Assembly: GCF_013282215.1 (NCBI RefSeq)
Contig: NZ_CP048103.1
Coordinates: 2,108,001-2,172,000 of the forward strand
Direction: 5' to 3'
DNA: 64,000 nt
Source of the DNA: Kroppenstedtia eburnea
Lineage (GTDB): Bacteria > Bacillota > Bacilli > Thermoactinomycetales > DSM-45169
Below the pieces are notes generated by a model, which saw nothing but the letters and a program-made list of their open reading frames with translations, searched no databases and had not been told where the DNA came from. Shown here piece by piece: positions 61,797-64,000 of the stretch. Both the position numbers and the translations under genes were made by a program. The first letter of the stretch is position 1, and every line of letters begins with the position of its first letter.

Positions 61797-62400
61797 AATA
61801 GTCCACCGTCAAGGAGGTGTCTTCCGACACCTTGTCATTCCTTTTCAAGAACGAGTCCAGATGATTATGATCATGATACCTTCCCGGCACCGAGATGCGG
61901 GGGCCTGTCCGGGACAAATCGATAAAGCTCCCGATCATATAACGGAACACCCGGGAACTTCCCACCAAAAACAAAGTCTCAAACCGTTTCGCCACATGCA
62001 ACCGGTCATGGGGATATTCATTCCAAAGACGTTCATAATCTTGAGCCGTTAAGTGCATGTAACGGTTTACTTCCGCTTTCACTGACTCGGATTCGATGGA
62101 GAGCCGTTTTCCATTTTTCATGTTGGAACGGATCACTTTCCACTTCTTCACAGGAAATTGTAAGTGGTGATGCAACAGAACCAGATCCAATCCCCGTCCA
62201 TGCCAATCGTTTATCAGATAGGGAGTCAACGGATTCTTCCCCGTCGGCAAATAAATCAGTGAGCCTCGGGAGCGGGCGGCGACGGACCACAACTTCCCCA
62301 GTCCCCGGAGATCTTGTTGGTTGCTGAAAATCATGAAGTCGTTACCCCTGCACAGTTCGACAATATAGGTATGGATGAGGGGGCGTACCGGAGTCAACAC
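61771..62400 (-). CDS. hypothetical protein, unknown function
   Basis: 209 aa from GTG 62400, which has GGAGG seven bases upstream. It has many aromatic and basic residues (KLWSVAARSRGSLIYLPTG, GRGLDLVLLHHHLQFPVKKWK, ETLFLVGSSRVFRYMIG) and looks cytoplasmic; no domain recognised. A longer reading to 62475 has no ribosome site. It overlaps a second small gene, suggesting a two-gene unit next to dedA. Confidence 0.6.
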   Translation of the reverse strand: MLTPVRPLIHTYIVELCRGNDFMIFSNQQDLRGLGKLWSVAARSRGSLIYLPTGKNPLTPYLINDWHGRGLDLVLLHHHLQFPVKKWKVIRSNMKNGKRLSIESESVKAEVNRYMHLTAQDYERLWNEYPHDRLHVAKRFETLFLVGSSRVFRYMIGSFIDLSRTGPRISVPGRYHDHNHLDSFLKRNDKVSEDTSLTVDYYDRKAWGS

Positions 62401-62654
62401 ACGGGTACCTCCCACTCTGTATTCTTTGAAGCGAAGATGTCTGATAGAGCAAACACCCCCTTTCTTCGTCATCATATATGGGGTCCCGGGATTGGTACAA
62501 GGGTTCCATATATCCGCTGGAAAAGGAGTCCCCTCCTTTCCAAACCGTCCCCTTAACCTTCCTCCCTGTCACCACTCATTGCAAGAACCACACCAATGCC
62601 AGTCCTTTTCTATGCCCGGGTCTTATTCCACGAAGCACCAGATTGGTGCACATG

Positions 62655-62683
62655 CAAAAACCGCCCGATCCGGCGGTTTTTTC
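62655..62683 (-). terminator. intrinsic terminator after dedA-like gene
   Basis: AAAACCGCC-CGATCC-GGCGGTTTT, with A and T runs on both sides. Confidence 0.85.
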
Positions 62684-62696
62684 GGTGATATCCAGT

Positions 62697-63293
62697 CTAT
62701 GAAGGCTCCGCTCTTTTCCTTTTCATCCACCACAGGACCCCGATCACCAGGACCAGGGTGGCGGCACCGATCCAGCCGGTTCGGTGAAAGATGCCCATCC
62801 ACTGCTTCCAATGCTCCCCCAACAGAATGCCCACTGTAATGTAGGTCAGGACCCAAATCAACCCTCCGGTGAAGGCGTACAGGATAAAAACAGGAAATGG
62901 CCAGCGGCTGATCCCGGCGGAGTAGGCGGTCAGGTGGCGAACGCCGGGGATGAAGTAGCCGAAACTGACGGCCCATTTTCCGAACCGTTGAAACCACTCT
63001 TCCGCCTGTTCCAGACGTTTGGGAGTCAAATGAACGTAGGGTCCGTACCGCTCCAGAAAAGGTCGGCCCAACCGGCGGCCGATGGTGAAGCTGAGACTCA
63101 TCCCGGCGACGCTTCCCGCAAAAGCGACCACCACCGTGTGGAATAAATGAAAATGGTTTTTCGAGATCAGGAAGCCCGCAAAGGTCATCAGGAGTTCATC
63201 GGGAATCGGCAAGCCCACGATCCCCAGGACCAGGGCGGCAAACAATCCGATATAGCCAAAATGAACCACCCAGTTGAGCAAAGCTTCTGTCAC
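62697..63293 (-). CDS. DedA-family membrane protein
   Basis: 198 aa, about four to five membrane segments. Family marks: LFAALVLGIVGLPIPDELLMTFAGFL, FAGSVAGMSLSFTIGRRLGRPFLERYG and FGYFIPGVRHLTAYSAGISRWPF with the conserved Gly-x-x-Arg. DedA proteins act in lipid carrier recycling (undecaprenyl or phospholipid flipping). ATG with GGAGGC upstream. It stands alone, with a terminator after it. Confidence 0.9.
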   Translation of the reverse strand: MTEALLNWVVHFGYIGLFAALVLGIVGLPIPDELLMTFAGFLISKNHFHLFHTVVVAFAGSVAGMSLSFTIGRRLGRPFLERYGPYVHLTPKRLEQAEEWFQRFGKWAVSFGYFIPGVRHLTAYSAGISRWPFPVFILYAFTGGLIWVLTYITVGILLGEHWKQWMGIFHRTGWIGAATLVLVIGVLWWMKRKRAEPS

Positions 63294-63368
63294 AGCCGGT
63301 GCCTCCTTTCTGACGGTCCCCTGTCATCCTGCCCATATCCCCGAATTTCTTTCCAAAGGGAGGTGGAG

Positions 63369-63412
63369 AGCAACCCCGACCGATTCCTGACGCGGATTCG
63401 GCCGGGGTTGCT
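63369..63412 (-). terminator. intrinsic terminator after ftsY
   Basis: AGCAACCCCG and CCGATTC pair with GATTCGG and CGGGGTTGCT, immediately after the ftsY stop. Confidence 0.8.
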
Positions 63413-64000
63413 TCAGTTTGGATCGGTTCCGGTTTCCTGCTCGATATCTTCCACAAACAGGGCATGGACAAACTGTTCCCCATCAAAAGGTTGCAGGTCG
63501 TCCATTTGCTCTCCGAGACCCACCCATTTGACAGGGACTCTCAATTCCTGCCGAATGGCCAAAGCGATTCCGCCTTTGGCAGTGCCATCCATCTTGGTGA
63601 GGACGATGCCGGTGATCCGGGTGGCCTCATGAAAGATTTTTGCCTGTTGCATGGCATTCTGTCCGGTGGTGGAATCCAGCACCAACAGGGTCTCATGAGG
63701 AGCTTCGGGCACTTCCCGGCTGATCACCCGGTGGACTTTTTTCAACTCCTCCATCAGGTTCACCTTGTTTTGCAACCGGCCGGCGGTGTCACACAGCAGA
63801 ATATCGGCCCCCCTGGCTTTGGCCGCCTGGATGCCGTCGTAAATCACCGCCGCCGGGTCGGAGCCGGCTTGATGGCGGATCACATCGACTCCCACCCGCT
63901 CTCCCCAGATCTCCAGCTGTTCAATGGCCCCCGCCCGGAAGGTGTCCCCGGCCGCCAGCACCACTTTTCGGCCCTGTTCCTTGTAATGGTGGGCCAGCTT
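63413..64000 (-). CDS. ftsY: signal recognition particle receptor FtsY (5' end beyond window)
   Basis: C-terminal 195 residues or so of the SRP receptor GTPase: [30 protein letters not shown] (G3), [15 protein letters not shown] (G4), [17 protein letters not shown] at the end. Docks Ffh at the membrane. The N- and part of the G domain lie outside the window. In Bacillus ftsY directly precedes ylxM-ffh; here about 3.9 kb of accessory genes intervene. Confidence 0.96.
   Translation of the reverse strand, partial: KLAHHYKEQGRKVVLAAGDTFRAGAIEQLEIWGERVGVDVIRHQAGSDPAAVIYDGIQAAKARGADILLCDTAGRLQNKVNLMEELKKVHRVISREVPEAPHETLLVLDSTTGQNAMQQAKIFHEATRITGIVLTKMDGTAKGGIALAIRQELRVPVKWVGLGEQMDDLQPFDGEQFVHALFVEDIEQETGTDPN

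Overview
The window looks like chromosomal DNA of a Gram-positive, endospore-forming Bacillota of the Thermoactinomycetaceae type. This is inferred from strong AGGAGG-type ribosome binding sites, frequent GTG and TTG starts, moderately high GC, SPOR-tailed cell-wall amidases, a PdaA-like deacetylase and the Bacillales-style ylxM-ffh-rpsP-khpA-rimM-trmD-rplS-lepB-rbgA-rnhB-yraN gene order. No rRNA gene, tRNA gene or CRISPR array was seen.

Layout. 1-9.5 kb: a split transketolase, a thiol peroxidase and a urate-type permease, whose three upstream regions share one three-half-site motif. These are followed by two PucR-type regulators (the second broken at a nine-base G run) and the urate-degrading enzymes PucL (OHCU decarboxylase-uricase fusion) and PucM. 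9.5-12 kb: a GHL10-type hydrolase and an amidase with near-duplicate SPOR tails. 12-22 kb: a beta-oxidation island (enoyl-CoA hydratase, thiolase, SDR, SCP2, two acyl-CoA dehydrogenases), an AarF-type kinase, and an R2-like ligand-binding oxidase (R2lox) paired with a second SCP2-like protein. One palindromic operator lies in front of both the acyl-CoA dehydrogenase unit and the SCP2-R2lox unit. 22-32.5 kb: a GntP permease, a lipoprotein, a CaiB pseudogene, a LysE exporter and a four-carbon sugar-acid cluster (pdxA2, dtnK, kdgT) with a PrpR-like regulator whose sigma-54 ATPase domain is degenerate. 32.8-37.3 kb: a third SPOR amidase, then HtrA and a two-component system sharing an operator. 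37.3-41 kb: a small basic protein, a MATE exporter behind a leader with an intrinsic terminator, a tiny hydrophobic peptide, a His-rich protein with a poly-Ser tail, and an alpha/beta hydrolase. 41.4-49.7 kb: a very large secreted GH92 mannosidase, a DUF1259 protein, two decayed gene fragments, a CDF metal exporter and a phosphotransferase. 49.8-64 kb: comM, two unknown genes and the conserved ribosome/SRP cluster, with an accessory block (pdaA, HIT, two unknowns, dedA) between ylxM and ftsY.

Two repeat families stand out. Six dispersed MITE-like palindromic elements have ends reading AGAAGCRTTGTGA and a central hairpin built on GGGTTTCACATG. Two roughly 370-400 bp elements have conserved RNA-like helices and an IS200/IS605-style right end (hairpin then TCAA) but no transposase. 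One of them has removed the 5' end of a HIT-family gene. These elements, the shared operators and the link between R2lox and fatty-acid genes are the most novel observations here.
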